DNA of 64,000 bases from Chitinophaga sp. S165 (GCF_003182155.1 NZ_QGTG01000004.1:186001-250000), one strand, 5' to 3'; counted from the stretch's first letter, positions 25,166 through 36,414 are shown. A program made the numbers and translations. Notes: generated by a model from the sequence alone, not told the origin.

Positions 25166-26077
25166 ATGAAAACGATAAAATCAATAATAATACTTCTCAG
25201 TGTTGTTCTGTTCACAGCCTGTTCCGGCGACGATGATCTCAGCGGTCTGGAAGACATCCCCGGACTGGGAGGCGACACCTGGCAGAAGACAGAACTGGAT
25301 AAATGGTTGTACGATACACTGGTGGTGCCTTACAACATTGAAGCAAAATACAAATGGGACCAGTTTGAATTTGACCTGGACAAAACGCTGGTACCGCCAC
25401 AGGAGGCTATGATAAAACCTGCGCTGCAGTCTATCAAGAAAGTGTGGATCGATACTTATGTGGCAGAAGCGGGTGAGCTGTTCTTCAAACGTAACAGTCC
25501 GAAGTTCCTGATACTGTGCGGAAGCGCGAGCTGGAACGTGGATAACGGTACCATTACGCTGGGAACAGCAGAAGGCGGCCGTAAAGTGGTGATCTATGCC
25601 ATCAACTCTTTCCGCATTAAAGGCACGCCTAATTATAAGCCTTCTGACTCTGCCACCTTAAAGCAGATCTTTCACGTAATAGAGCACGAATTCGGGCATA
25701 TTCTTCATCAGACGATACTTTACCCTCCTGCGTTCAAAAGTATCTCTGCCGGTCACTATACGGCCAACTGGAATAACATCAGTGAGGAAGAGGCACATGC
25801 CAATGGTTATATCTCTGCTTACGCAATGTCTGGTTTTGATGATGATTTCGTAGAGATGATCTCTCTGATGATGATAGACGGCCGTGACGGCTTTAACAGG
25901 CTTGTGGAAAGTATTCCGGCAGGCACTTCTGCAAGTGGTGTGACCCAGGCACAGGCTAAAGCGGCGCTGCGTGAAAAAGAGGCGATGGTCGTGGCTTATT
26001 TCAAGACTGCCTGGAACATTGATTTCTATAGTCTGCAAACGAAAAAGCGGAAGGCAGTGGAAGCGCTGATCTATTAA
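25166..26077 (+). CDS. Substrate-import-associated zinc metallohydrolase lipoprotein
   Basis: 303 aa. A signal peptide with lipobox (LFTAC then SGDDD) precedes the catalytic domain. It carries the zinc motif HEFGH (His174, Glu175, His178) in FHVIEHEFGHILHQ, and downstream WNNISEEEAHANGYISAYAM may supply the third ligand. I match it to the family described as substrate import-associated zinc metallohydrolase lipoproteins (TIGR04549, from memory), found beside SusC/SusD pairs. It probably sits on the cell surface and trims a peptide or protein ligand before import. The next gene encodes DUF4302, its usual companion. Confidence 0.9.
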   Translation: MKTIKSIIILLSVVLFTACSGDDDLSGLEDIPGLGGDTWQKTELDKWLYDTLVVPYNIEAKYKWDQFEFDLDKTLVPPQEAMIKPALQSIKKVWIDTYVAEAGELFFKRNSPKFLILCGSASWNVDNGTITLGTAEGGRKVVIYAINSFRIKGTPNYKPSDSATLKQIFHVIEHEFGHILHQTILYPPAFKSISAGHYTANWNNISEEEAHANGYISAYAMSGFDDDFVEMISLMMIDGRDGFNRLVESIPAGTSASGVTQAQAKAALREKEAMVVAYFKTAWNIDFYSLQTKKRKAVEALIY

Positions 26078-26176
26078 GCGGACTGACAGCGAACAAATGT
26101 GGAAGAGAGGAAGCGTGCCGGAGATGTTCCACTAACGATTAGGTATAAAAACAAAGAAAAGGTTTAAAAAGATATT

Positions 26177-27478
26177 ATGTACAAAAGGTTATTCCTGATA
26201 TGTTTTACCCTGTCCGTACTGGCTGCCTGCCAGAAGTCGGATGAAGATGTGTTCAGCGCTCCGCCTGATACCCGTCTGAACGATACCTTAAAAAAATACG
26301 GGGACATACTGGTTGCCGCTCCACATGGCTGGAAGGGACTTGTATATCCGGAGGGCCTGAAAGATGGCGTCTTTTCTTTCTTCTTTCAGTTTAATGATGC
26401 TAACAGGGTGAAGATGTATGCTGACTTTGACTCGGCATCTGCTGTTACACGAATGGAGAGCAGTTACCGTTTAAAGGCGTTACAGCAACCGTGTCTGTTA
26501 TTTGATACTTACTCTTACATCCACCTGTTAAGTGATCCTGATGCGGCTGTAAATGGCGGTGTGTATGGTGAAGGATTGAAGTCTGACTTTGAATTTTCAA
26601 TAGAAGGCATGAGCGGCGATACGATCCTGCTGAGAGGAAGGTTTCATGATAGCAAAGCGGTACTGATAAAAGCAACTGAAGCAGAGGAAGCTGCTTATGC
26701 TGCAGAAAAGACAAACCGCCTGATCGACAAGATCGATACCTATCTGACCTATTTCAAGCGCTTTACCACTGGCGGTAATGACTATGATGTGGCTTTCAAT
26801 ATCCTGAACAGGAGGGCTACTTTCAGCTGGATAGATGAAAATAGCGAAGCACATGTTGCAACTACCGGATTTTATTATACGCCGACCGGCGTGGCTTTCG
26901 CACCGGCGATAACTGTTGGTGGAGCAACACTGACTTCTTTTGATGACATCTCCTGGAGCGCAGCAAGTACTACACTGAGCTTTACTATGAACGGTGATGC
27001 CGGTACTATTAAAGAAACGGCTAAGCCGATCGTGATAGACAGGGATGCGCCTAAAACATGGTGGGAGCAAAAAGGACAAGGCGTTCCTTACTGGGTAACG
27101 CTTGACGGTTTCCATGTGGATGGTGTTGACGATGCTTATGGTGTGGCTAATCTTCCTAATTATTCTTTCATGTTATTCTATCCGCAGAATGGAAAAAGCG
27201 GCAATACTGTATATGACCTTTTAGGTTTTGTGACCCGCATTGACGGAGAGAATATCCTGGAATACGGACCGGCTTTCAGACCTCCAACTTATAAAGCGGA
27301 CGGACGTATCGTATTCCCTTACCTGGGATTCCTGGGAGACCTTCCTGAAGGGGAGACAGCGGTGACCAACACGCTTGTAAAAATTACTGACTCCAATGGT
27401 TATTACCTCGTGAAAACAGCTGATGGGTATGACATGGTGAGCGCGAAAGATGGCAAATCCTGGATATCCTGGTTCTAA
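26177..27478 (+). CDS. DUF4302 lipoprotein
   Basis: 433 aa with a lipoprotein signal (LSVLAAC then QKSDED). The body opens with DTRLNDTLKKYGDILVAAPH and GWKGLVYPEG, the DUF4302 signature, followed by beta-rich sequence to the end. The function of DUF4302 is unknown. Family members accompany SusC/SusD and the HExxH lipoprotein, so it is probably an accessory surface-binding protein of the importer. There is a 99-nt gap from the metallohydrolase gene and only 24 nt to the giant surface-protein gene, which links the import genes to the T9SS genes in one transcript. Confidence 0.9.
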   Translation: MYKRLFLICFTLSVLAACQKSDEDVFSAPPDTRLNDTLKKYGDILVAAPHGWKGLVYPEGLKDGVFSFFFQFNDANRVKMYADFDSASAVTRMESSYRLKALQQPCLLFDTYSYIHLLSDPDAAVNGGVYGEGLKSDFEFSIEGMSGDTILLRGRFHDSKAVLIKATEAEEAAYAAEKTNRLIDKIDTYLTYFKRFTTGGNDYDVAFNILNRRATFSWIDENSEAHVATTGFYYTPTGVAFAPAITVGGATLTSFDDISWSAASTTLSFTMNGDAGTIKETAKPIVIDRDAPKTWWEQKGQGVPYWVTLDGFHVDGVDDAYGVANLPNYSFMLFYPQNGKSGNTVYDLLGFVTRIDGENILEYGPAFRPPTYKADGRIVFPYLGFLGDLPEGETAVTNTLVKITDSNGYYLVKTADGYDMVSAKDGKSWISWF

Positions 27479-27502
27479 CAATCCAAAAAGAAAGTTATTC
27501 AT

Positions 27503-30500
27503 ATGAAACGGCATTTTACTTATTCTTTTTACAGGGGCTTTTTGCTCATAGCGGTACTGCTGATGGGCGTGCAGCTTACGCAGGCCCAGACAACCGATAT
27601 TAAGATCGGGTCAAGTACGGTCGGTAACGAGATCAGTTTCTATCCCTGTCCGCTGCAGGACTACAGGACCGGCGCCCGTGCACAATATCTCTATCTGGCG
27701 TCTGAACTGCATGCAGCAGGGATGGAAGCGGGCAACATCAGTGCGCTGGCCTTTAACATGCTGAACCTTCGTGGTGTTGGTCTGGTAGAAGGCTATGTAA
27801 TAAAGATAGGGTTCGTGACATTGAATAATCTGGAAGATACCCGCTGGGAAACGGTGAATACACAGGTATATGGTCCTGTGAATTATCAGCCGGTAGCGGG
27901 TTACAATAAATTTAATTTCTCTTCTGCTGTTACCTGGAATGGCCTGGACAATATCATTGTGGAAGTGTGCAGTGGTGACCCGGGCGGTTCCAGAAGCAGT
28001 CAGAATCCGGAAGTAGCCTATACGGAGTTGTTGCCATTCAGGGCTTCCCATACCTATAGCGCGAATGGTGCGGGGCAGTGCGGTACTACGCAGACGACTA
28101 ATATCGGTAAGATGAACACGCGTCCTGACATCATGTTCTCCTGGGCTGCGGCTGCTGCATGTACAGGTACACCTGTAGCAGGAACAGCGCATGCCAATGC
28201 TGCGGATATCTGTACAACAGGCAAGGCAGAACTGTCCCTGACAGGCGTTTCAGTTGCTTCCGGTCTGACTTTCCAATGGCAATCTTCTCATAATAATACT
28301 ACCTGGGCAAATATCCCAGGTGCGTCTTTACCTACATATACTGCATCGCAAACAGAAACTACCTGGTACCGTTGCCAGGTGACCTGTACTGCTGGCGGTG
28401 CATCATCTACATCAGTAGCTGTAGAGGTGGTAACACCTGCGCCGGTGAGTGGTGTGTTTACTATCAATAAAGGTGCTGCTACCGGAGGTACAAACTTCCA
28501 GTCTTTTGCAGACGCTATTAATTTTATAAAATGTGGTATCAATGGTCCGGTAACATTCAATGTTGTTGCTAATTCCGGTCCTTATACCGAGCAGGTGATC
28601 ATCCCTGCCATTACGGGGGCTTCTGCTACCAATACTATTACTATTAACGGTAATGGTCAGGAGCTGAACTATCTATCTTCAGATATCACCAAACAGGCTG
28701 TACTTGAGCTGAACGGTGCTGACTATGTGACTGTAAATAATCTCCGGATAAAAGCGGACGGCATCGGCTGGAACCAATACGGTCTTACAGTGCACCTGAC
28801 AAACGATGCCGATAATAATACGATCAGTAACTGTACGATCATATCTGATACACAATCATCCGACGGCAATTTTGCCGGTATTGCGGTGACTGGCGGAGCA
28901 ACGATGGACGATCAGGATGCCCGTTCCGATAATAATACCTTCAGTGGTAATACTATCACAGGTGGATTCTATGGTATTGTGATGCTGGGAAGCAACGCAA
29001 CGGCAGTAATGAATAACAAGATCATCAACAATAAGATCTACGATTTTCATAATACAGGTATCAAACTTCAGGGTACGTTCAATGCGCTGGTAGAAGGTAA
29101 TGAGGTTAGTTGTCCGACACGTACTTCTTCCTGGTCATTTGCAGGTATAGAATTAAACACACTGAATACAAAGGCAACCATCAACGGTAACCGTATCAGC
29201 AATCCTTACGGTGCAGCGCCCGGAAAGGACGATCCGGCAACAGGTATTTACGTGAACATGGTAGTGGCACTGACAGGGCTGGAGAACAAGATCACCAATA
29301 ACCTGATCTATAACATGAACAGTGGTGAGAATGTAATAGGTATCAGCTGTTACTATTCCAACAATATCTTTTTCTTCCACAACACGATCATCCTGGATGG
29401 TGCCGTAAACCCTGGAACTTATGAGACTAAGGGGTTTGCTACGGATAATGGTGCCGGTGGACAGGTATTCAAAAATAACCTGATCTACATTTCCAGGACA
29501 GGTACTTCCAAAAAGTACGCGATCTTTTCTGATGGAGCAGGTGCCGGTCTTGAGGCCGATAATAATGGCTACTATATAGAAGCTGCCGCTACCAATGCAT
29601 TCGTGGGATTTGAAGGACAGGATGCAGCTACATTAATACAATGGCAGGCACTTAGCAGCCGTGATCAGGCGTCTGTGTTTGCACCGCCTTTATTTGTAGA
29701 TCCAAGCACTGGTAACTTCCAGCCCAGGAATAATGTAATTGATAATAAGGGTGGTTATGAAAATGTCAATGTGGACATTACTGGCGCCAGCCGTAGCAAT
29801 ATTACACCTGACATCGGGGCATATGAGTTTACACCGCCGCCTTGTACCGTACCGCCTACACCTGGTACTGCAACATTATCCAAGCCTGTAGTGTGTGTGA
29901 ATACGTCTGTTATACTGGGCGCTTCCGGCAATTCAGTAGGTGTAGGGCAAACCTATCAATGGCAGACAGCTACTGTACTTGCAGGTCCTTTCACTAATCT
30001 TGGTAATGTGCTGACTGGCCCTGACTCAGTGATCACTGCTACTGTTACAAGGTATTACCGTCTTGCGGTAACCTGTAGCGGTAACACCGCTTATTCCGCA
30101 CCAGTGTTGTTGACAGTGAACCCGGCTATGGCGCCAAATACTTATACTATTAATAAAGGTGCGCTGCCTTCTGCTACCAACTTTACCAGTTTTGCCGCTG
30201 CAGCGGATGCTTTATCCTGCGGTATTACCGGTCCTGTGGTATTTAATGTGGTAGCTAACTCAGGCCCTTATAATGAACAACTCATCATCGATTCTATCAA
30301 GGGATCTTCTGCAGTGAACACTGTTACTTTCAATGGTAATGGTAACACCATCGCTTACAGCTCTATTGTATCAATGGAAAGAGCGGTTGTAAAACTGCGT
30401 GGTGCAGACCATGTGATCATCGATAGCCTGACCATTGATGCGAATGGCGCCGGTGATTACGGATTCGGCGTTCAATTACTGAACGATGCAGACAGCAATA

Positions 30501-33500
30501 TTATCCGCAGATGTAACATCCTTGTAAGCACTACCGAACAATTCGGAAGAGCAGCTGTGGTGATCAATGGTAATGATGAATCAGACAGGTACAATGTTTC
30601 CTATTGCGATGCGAACCTGATAGAGAAGAATAATATTGTGGGTGGTTATTCAGGTGTAACGTTGTATGGTGGAGACAACTACTTTGCAAGGAACAACCGC
30701 ATCCTGAATAACAAGATCTCTGACTTCGGACAGTATGGTATCACAATGGGAAGTACCGCTAATACTACCATAGCAGGTAATATCATCAGCCGTCCTACCC
30801 GTAACGCTGGTATGTCTTCTTACAATGGTATCTTCTCAGAATTCCAGAGCGGCCTGCTGATCGAGAATAACAAACTGGTTAATCCTTATGGCGGCGATCC
30901 TTCCGCGTACGGTGGTTTCCGTGGTATTGACATCGAACAGACAAGAGAGAAAACATGGAACAATGTTAGAAACAACGTGATTCATGCAACTGGAGGAACA
31001 GGTAATGATGTAGTTGGTATCTACTCCTCTTTCACTGACAAAACAAACTACTATCATAATACTATCGAAATAGAAAGTTCTCCTGAGGCGAATGTTATCG
31101 GTTTTACTTTGAACGGTAATGCAGACAGCCTTGCTTTCACGAACAACATTGTAAGCATCAGAAGTGCGACCAGCAGAAGTGAAAGGATCGGTCTGAACCT
31201 GGAGAACGCCGGTCAACAGATACTGAGCATCAGCCATAACGACATCTATCTGAAAGCTACTTCCGCTTCATATATCGGAAAGGTTGACAGAGTAGGTATC
31301 ACCGATATCGCAGGATGGCAGGCTTCTCCATTTGGTGTAGCTTCTATCGGTGTTGCGCCGGTGTATGCAGATGTGGTGAATGGCAACTACGCACCGATCA
31401 TCTCTCCGTTTGATAATGCAGGTACACCTGTAGGTGTGTTGAAAGACATCATCGGGGTGAACAGGAGCACGACAAAACCTGACCTGGGCGCTTACGAGAT
31501 CAATATTCCTGCATGTACAGCACCACCAACACCAGGTACTGCTGTTGCTACTCCAACGGGTGGTCTTTGCCTGGGCGATACTGTGTTGCTGGACCTGTCT
31601 GGCAATACAAAAGGAGGTACACAAACTTACCGCTGGCAGTCTGCTAAAACAGCAGCTGGTCCATGGACAAGCATGGGAGAATGGCAATATCTGTCTTCTC
31701 TTGCTATTCCAATTACATTCGAAAATTACTTCCGTTGCATACTGGTTTGTGGTACTGATACTGTGTATACTGCCCCTGTACATGTTAATATGAACGCAGC
31801 TCTTCCTGCGGGCGAATACACTATCAACCCTGCATTACCTGCGGGTGTGACCAACTTCCAATCCTTTAACAAGGCAGTGGAAGCCCTGGAATGTGGTATT
31901 GCTGGTCCTATAGTATTCAAGGTGGCAGCTGGCCTCTACAATGAGCAGGTAAGAATGCATGATGTAGCAGGTGCAGGCCCCGACAGCAGGATCACCTTCT
32001 GCAGTGCGAATAACGATGCTGCCAGTGTTACACTTAGCAATGCTTCAGCTTATGATAAGAACTATGTGTTCGCGCTCGACAGCGCTGCGTATGTGACCAT
32101 CAAGGCTATTACTATGAAGGCGACCGACAATGACTATGGTAAAGTAGTATTACTGTCAGGCCCTGCTTCTTATGACAGCATTGTGAACTGTTATATCTAT
32201 GCGCCTGATGTGATCAACAGCAGCACAGATGTTGCCGCTATCGTCGGTGAAGATTTCCTGGGCAAGAATATTGTGATCAAGGGCAATGCTATTACCAATG
32301 GTTCTGCCGGTGTTTACCTGTCTGGTGTGAACGACCAGAACCTGTCGCAGGACCATGTGATTGACAGCAATATTATCAACAATAGTTTTAAATGGGGTGT
32401 GTTCTCACAATACACCAGCCGTGTGAACATTACCAGGAACCGTATTAGCCTGGATGGTGATATGAGCAGCTCCGGTTATGGTATTTACCAGTTTGAATCG
32501 GATACTGCATGGCATATTAATAACAATACCATCAGCATTCTCAATACTGTTGCCGGTGATAAGGTATATGGTATCTATACAACATGGTCATCAACAATAC
32601 CTTCCGAGCCATTGCAGATAGAAGGTAATAAGATCAGCGCGCTGACCAACAACAAATCCAGTCTGTATGGTATGTACATTGAGCACAACGAATACAGCAG
32701 CGTACTCAATAACGTATCAAGTGTACAGACTTCTGCTAAACTGGCTTACGGGCTTTGGGTACTGTCAGACGCTAATGCTACTTACTATAATAACACGATC
32801 TATAATGGTTCTCCTGACCTGTCAGGCAAAACCAACAGTGCAGTCAAACTGAATGAAGATGGCGCGAGCAATGTGGTGGTAAGGAATAACATCTTCTATC
32901 ATGGCGCAGCTGGTATTGCCCTGGAAATGAGTGATGAGAAGGAAGAGAATACAGACTATAACGTATTGTACTCTACCGGTGCTGTACTGGCGTCTACTTC
33001 TCTTTATAAGGAAGCGACGCTGCCAGCATGGAGTGCACGTACAGGACAAGACCTTCACTCTATTTATTACAAACCTGAACTGAACCTGGCGGATGGCAGT
33101 CCTGTAGTAAGCAGTCCTGATGTATGGGCACTGCATGGCCGTGGCGTACAGTTACCAGGTAACGATCATGATATTGACGGTCAATCAAGGCCTGTTACTT
33201 TACAGGCAGGCGTACCAGACCTCGGAGCATATGAGTTCGAACCTACTTCTATTCCTGCATTGCTGACAGCTATTCCTGCTGCTCCTGCTGCAGGTACTAC
33301 CCAGCACTTCATGATGGGATCTGACAGTGTAATGAGCATCACCTGGGCGGCAGGCGCACCTGTTCCTGCTACCCTGAACATCAGAAGATATACAGGCGTA
33401 CTGCCTGCTAACGTACCGGCATCTGCTGAGAAGATGTACTTCTATAATGATGTTGACGCAACCGGTACAGGCACGTATGACTTCTCTGTAAAACAATTCT

Positions 33501-36412
33501 ACATGGACCCATGGCAGGGCTTTGTAAAAGCACAGTACCAGTTAGGACTGGGCAGAACAGATGCCAATGACAAATGGCTTGTAGGAGATAGCAGTAAAGT
33601 AAATGAGTTCGACAATTATATCACAGAGCCTAAGCTCAGCTTCCTCGATAAATTCACCGGTCTGGTAGATAGCGCGAGAGCAGTAGTGCCAGTAGTTATT
33701 CCTCCGGCAGACAGCTCCAACAGAGGTACCCGTTTCTGGGTGGGTTATGGTCACCATGAGTTCTTCAGCGGCAGCAATGACCAGGATATGGTATTGTACC
33801 TGAGTGCACAGGAAGCTGCTGATGTGACTGTGAAAGTGAATGGTACAAGCTGGATCAAACGTTACCACGTACCGGCGAATACTACTTTATCTACCGACCT
33901 GATACCGAAGAATGGTCTTGAAGATGCACGTCTGGCAGCAGAGGGTATTTCCGACAGAGGTATCAGTATCGAGAGTGATAAACCGATCGTAGCGTATGCA
34001 CATATTTATGGTCACCAGTCATCGGGCGCTACCATGCTCCTGCCGGTAGGTACCTACGGATATGAATATTACGCACTGGGTTATAGCCAGGTATATGGCA
34101 GTAACGATTATTCATGGGCGTATGTAGTGGCTGATCAGCCAAACACTGTTGTAGAGATCACGCCATCTGTGCGTACTGCAACAGGTCATTCGGCGAATAT
34201 GCCATTCACAGTGACGCTGAACAAAGGTGAGATCTACCAGGTACTCGGCGGAAGAGTGAGTGATGCGGTAGGTCTTGATGTAACCGGTACCCGTTTCAGA
34301 TCAGTACAGAACGCACAGGGTAAATGTTACCCGATAGCGGTATTCTCCGGAAGCAGCCGTACCAGCGTAAGCTGTGATCCGAGCGGCAGCGGTGGTAATG
34401 GAGACAACTTCATCCAGCAATGCTTCCCGTCACAGGCATGGGGTAAACGTTACCTGACAGCGCCTACATCTACTGACGATGATCCAAAAACGATGATGGG
34501 TAATGTGTACAGGATCATGGTGAAAGATGCAGCAACGAAAGTGAAGATAGACGGAGCGCCGCTTGCAGGATTGAACAATGGCCGTTTCTATCAGTTCGTG
34601 AGTGATGCACCTGCTTATATAGAAGCAGATCAGCCGATCATGGTAGCACAATACATGTCTTCCTGGGACAGATGTCCGAACACCGGCGGTAACGGAGACC
34701 CTGAGATGATCTATCTCAGTCCGTTGGAACAGGGTATCAAACAAATGGGCTTCTATCGTAATACTGAAGAAGGAATCACTACCAACTATCTGACACTGAT
34801 CATTCCTACAAACGGTGTGACCAGCCTGAAGATCGATAACAGTGCAACATTTGATTATACTTATCCGCATCCTTCCCTGACCGGATACAGCGTAGTGGTA
34901 AAACGCTGGGATGCAGCGAAAGAGCAGAGCTATGTAACAAGTGATTCTGCATTTACCGCCATCACTTACGGTCTTGGCAGTGATGAAAGTTATGGTTATA
35001 ACGCAGGTACACTGGTGAGGAACCTGAATACCAGGACATCTATCTCCAATGTAAATGGTAACCCGAATACAGCCAATGAGTATACCTGTGTGAATACGCC
35101 ATTCCGCTTCACATTCATTGCTACACAGCGACCAGCCAGTTTGCAGTGGAACATCAGCAAAGTGAGCAACATCACACCAGCAGCTGATGTAACGCAGAAC
35201 GATCCGGTACCGGTAGATTCCTTCATTGCGAATAACAAGAAATACTATCGCTTTATAATAGATCAGGATTATTCTTTCTCTAAACCGGGTGTATATCATG
35301 TACCGGTAGTAATGCAGGACCCATCTTTCGAAGCGTGTGATAATAAAGTAGAGACCTTCCTGCCTGTAACGGTGATCGATGCACCGAAGGTTGACTATAC
35401 CAGCGCCTTCAACGGTTGTGTGAGCGACTCAGTACACTTCACAGGCAGTGCAGTAACTGCAAATGGTGCAGCTATCAGCAAATGGAAATGGGACTTTGGC
35501 AACAGTGCGATTGACAGTGTAAAAACACCTGTTCATCTGTTCAGCGCCGGTGGTACTTATCCGGTAACATTAACAGTGATCGGTGAAGACGGATGTATTG
35601 CTGATACGACGAAAGACCTGCTGGTGAAAGGACCTGCTGCGGGTATCCTGGTAACAGATTCCTTCACGGTGTGCTTAAGCAGTAACGTGACTTTCGAAGT
35701 ACAAAGCCCTGCTACCGGTATAGACTACAATTGGTACGATGCAGCAACAGGTGGCAGGAACATAGGAACAGGCAGCACGCTGAACCTGACCAATGTAACA
35801 GCAGGCGGTGAATACTTCCTCGAAACAGTTAAAGACGGTTGTGCGTCTTCCGAACGTACACGTGCCGTAGTAGTGGTATTACCACAGCTGACAGCGCCGT
35901 TAGTGAAACTGGATTCAGCGGGTGTTAATTCACTCAAGTTTACATGGGATGCAGTGCCGAATGCAACAGGTTATGAAGTATCGACAGATGGTCTGAACTG
36001 GAGCAATCCATCTACTGGTAGCAAAGGACTTTCTCATACTATCTCCGGTTTACAACCGGTACAGGAAGTGAAACTGTATGTACGCGCATTGGGTTGTGAA
36101 CCGAAGGCGGCGGCTCCTGTGAGTGGTACGACATTGCTGGATGGTATCTATATCCCGAACGCCTTCACACCGAATGGCGATGCGGTGAACGATATCCTGA
36201 AAGTATATGGCAGCATCATCAAAGACATGCACCTGATGATCTTCAACCAGTGGGGTGAGAAACTGTTCGACTCTGACAGTCAGGACAGAGGATGGGATGG
36301 AACACACAAAGGCAAACAGCAACCATCAGGTGTATACATGTATGTATGCAGACTGAATTTAATTGACGGAACAACGGTAGATAAGAAAGGTATTATCAAC
36401 CTGATCAGATAA
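27503..36412 (+). CDS. Giant T9SS type B surface protein with beta-helix repeats and an IgGFc-like domain
   Basis: 2969 aa. The order is signal peptide (1-29) and an N-terminal beta domain (30-215). Three repeats of an Ig-like domain plus a parallel beta-helix follow: Ig 219-310 and helix ~319-777; Ig ~782-875 and helix ~880-1330; Ig ~1336-1432 and helix ~1435-1910. Each helix opens with a TINxxxxxxxTNFxSF-type motif and ends in GAYEF or GAYEI. Next come a linker, an IgGFc-binding-protein-like domain (~2072-2510, NRGTRFWVGYGHHEF), a PKD domain (~2631-2710, WKWDFGN), an Ig-like and an FN3 domain, and a gliding-motility type B sorting domain (2880-2969: IPNAFTPNGDAVND ... GVYMYVCRL). It is exported by T9SS and probably acts as an adhesin or polysaccharide binder. 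The paralogue follows after 2 nt. Confidence 0.92.
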   Translation: MKRHFTYSFYRGFLLIAVLLMGVQLTQAQTTDIKIGSSTVGNEISFYPCPLQDYRTGARAQYLYLASELHAAGMEAGNISALAFNMLNLRGVGLVEGYVIKIGFVTLNNLEDTRWETVNTQVYGPVNYQPVAGYNKFNFSSAVTWNGLDNIIVEVCSGDPGGSRSSQNPEVAYTELLPFRASHTYSANGAGQCGTTQTTNIGKMNTRPDIMFSWAAAAACTGTPVAGTAHANAADICTTGKAELSLTGVSVASGLTFQWQSSHNNTTWANIPGASLPTYTASQTETTWYRCQVTCTAGGASSTSVAVEVVTPAPVSGVFTINKGAATGGTNFQSFADAINFIKCGINGPVTFNVVANSGPYTEQVIIPAITGASATNTITINGNGQELNYLSSDITKQAVLELNGADYVTVNNLRIKADGIGWNQYGLTVHLTNDADNNTISNCTIISDTQSSDGNFAGIAVTGGATMDDQDARSDNNTFSGNTITGGFYGIVMLGSNATAVMNNKIINNKIYDFHNTGIKLQGTFNALVEGNEVSCPTRTSSWSFAGIELNTLNTKATINGNRISNPYGAAPGKDDPATGIYVNMVVALTGLENKITNNLIYNMNSGENVIGISCYYSNNIFFFHNTIILDGAVNPGTYETKGFATDNGAGGQVFKNNLIYISRTGTSKKYAIFSDGAGAGLEADNNGYYIEAAATNAFVGFEGQDAATLIQWQALSSRDQASVFAPPLFVDPSTGNFQPRNNVIDNKGGYENVNVDITGASRSNITPDIGAYEFTPPPCTVPPTPGTATLSKPVVCVNTSVILGASGNSVGVGQTYQWQTATVLAGPFTNLGNVLTGPDSVITATVTRYYRLAVTCSGNTAYSAPVLLTVNPAMAPNTYTINKGALPSATNFTSFAAAADALSCGITGPVVFNVVANSGPYNEQLIIDSIKGSSAVNTVTFNGNGNTIAYSSIVSMERAVVKLRGADHVIIDSLTIDANGAGDYGFGVQLLNDADSNIIRRCNILVSTTEQFGRAAVVINGNDESDRYNVSYCDANLIEKNNIVGGYSGVTLYGGDNYFARNNRILNNKISDFGQYGITMGSTANTTIAGNIISRPTRNAGMSSYNGIFSEFQSGLLIENNKLVNPYGGDPSAYGGFRGIDIEQTREKTWNNVRNNVIHATGGTGNDVVGIYSSFTDKTNYYHNTIEIESSPEANVIGFTLNGNADSLAFTNNIVSIRSATSRSERIGLNLENAGQQILSISHNDIYLKATSASYIGKVDRVGITDIAGWQASPFGVASIGVAPVYADVVNGNYAPIISPFDNAGTPVGVLKDIIGVNRSTTKPDLGAYEINIPACTAPPTPGTAVATPTGGLCLGDTVLLDLSGNTKGGTQTYRWQSAKTAAGPWTSMGEWQYLSSLAIPITFENYFRCILVCGTDTVYTAPVHVNMNAALPAGEYTINPALPAGVTNFQSFNKAVEALECGIAGPIVFKVAAGLYNEQVRMHDVAGAGPDSRITFCSANNDAASVTLSNASAYDKNYVFALDSAAYVTIKAITMKATDNDYGKVVLLSGPASYDSIVNCYIYAPDVINSSTDVAAIVGEDFLGKNIVIKGNAITNGSAGVYLSGVNDQNLSQDHVIDSNIINNSFKWGVFSQYTSRVNITRNRISLDGDMSSSGYGIYQFESDTAWHINNNTISILNTVAGDKVYGIYTTWSSTIPSEPLQIEGNKISALTNNKSSLYGMYIEHNEYSSVLNNVSSVQTSAKLAYGLWVLSDANATYYNNTIYNGSPDLSGKTNSAVKLNEDGASNVVVRNNIFYHGAAGIALEMSDEKEENTDYNVLYSTGAVLASTSLYKEATLPAWSARTGQDLHSIYYKPELNLADGSPVVSSPDVWALHGRGVQLPGNDHDIDGQSRPVTLQAGVPDLGAYEFEPTSIPALLTAIPAAPAAGTTQHFMMGSDSVMSITWAAGAPVPATLNIRRYTGVLPANVPASAEKMYFYNDVDATGTGTYDFSVKQFYMDPWQGFVKAQYQLGLGRTDANDKWLVGDSSKVNEFDNYITEPKLSFLDKFTGLVDSARAVVPVVIPPADSSNRGTRFWVGYGHHEFFSGSNDQDMVLYLSAQEAADVTVKVNGTSWIKRYHVPANTTLSTDLIPKNGLEDARLAAEGISDRGISIESDKPIVAYAHIYGHQSSGATMLLPVGTYGYEYYALGYSQVYGSNDYSWAYVVADQPNTVVEITPSVRTATGHSANMPFTVTLNKGEIYQVLGGRVSDAVGLDVTGTRFRSVQNAQGKCYPIAVFSGSSRTSVSCDPSGSGGNGDNFIQQCFPSQAWGKRYLTAPTSTDDDPKTMMGNVYRIMVKDAATKVKIDGAPLAGLNNGRFYQFVSDAPAYIEADQPIMVAQYMSSWDRCPNTGGNGDPEMIYLSPLEQGIKQMGFYRNTEEGITTNYLTLIIPTNGVTSLKIDNSATFDYTYPHPSLTGYSVVVKRWDAAKEQSYVTSDSAFTAITYGLGSDESYGYNAGTLVRNLNTRTSISNVNGNPNTANEYTCVNTPFRFTFIATQRPASLQWNISKVSNITPAADVTQNDPVPVDSFIANNKKYYRFIIDQDYSFSKPGVYHVPVVMQDPSFEACDNKVETFLPVTVIDAPKVDYTSAFNGCVSDSVHFTGSAVTANGAAISKWKWDFGNSAIDSVKTPVHLFSAGGTYPVTLTVIGEDGCIADTTKDLLVKGPAAGILVTDSFTVCLSSNVTFEVQSPATGIDYNWYDAATGGRNIGTGSTLNLTNVTAGGEYFLETVKDGCASSERTRAVVVVLPQLTAPLVKLDSAGVNSLKFTWDAVPNATGYEVSTDGLNWSNPSTGSKGLSHTISGLQPVQEVKLYVRALGCEPKAAAPVSGTTLLDGIYIPNAFTPNGDAVNDILKVYGSIIKDMHLMIFNQWGEKLFDSDSQDRGWDGTHKGKQQPSGVYMYVCRLNLIDGTTVDKKGIINLIR

Positions 36413-36414
36413 CC

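Noticed and set aside
33720..35030. True antibody-binding function for the IgGFc-like domain
   Set aside because: The domain name comes from a distant eukaryotic protein; nothing here indicates a host-associated organism or IgG binding.
34430..35299. 289-aa ORF antisense to the giant surface protein
   Set aside because: Its composition (rich in R, C, H, I) is that of a reverse-frame shadow; the sense strand carries clear conserved domains.
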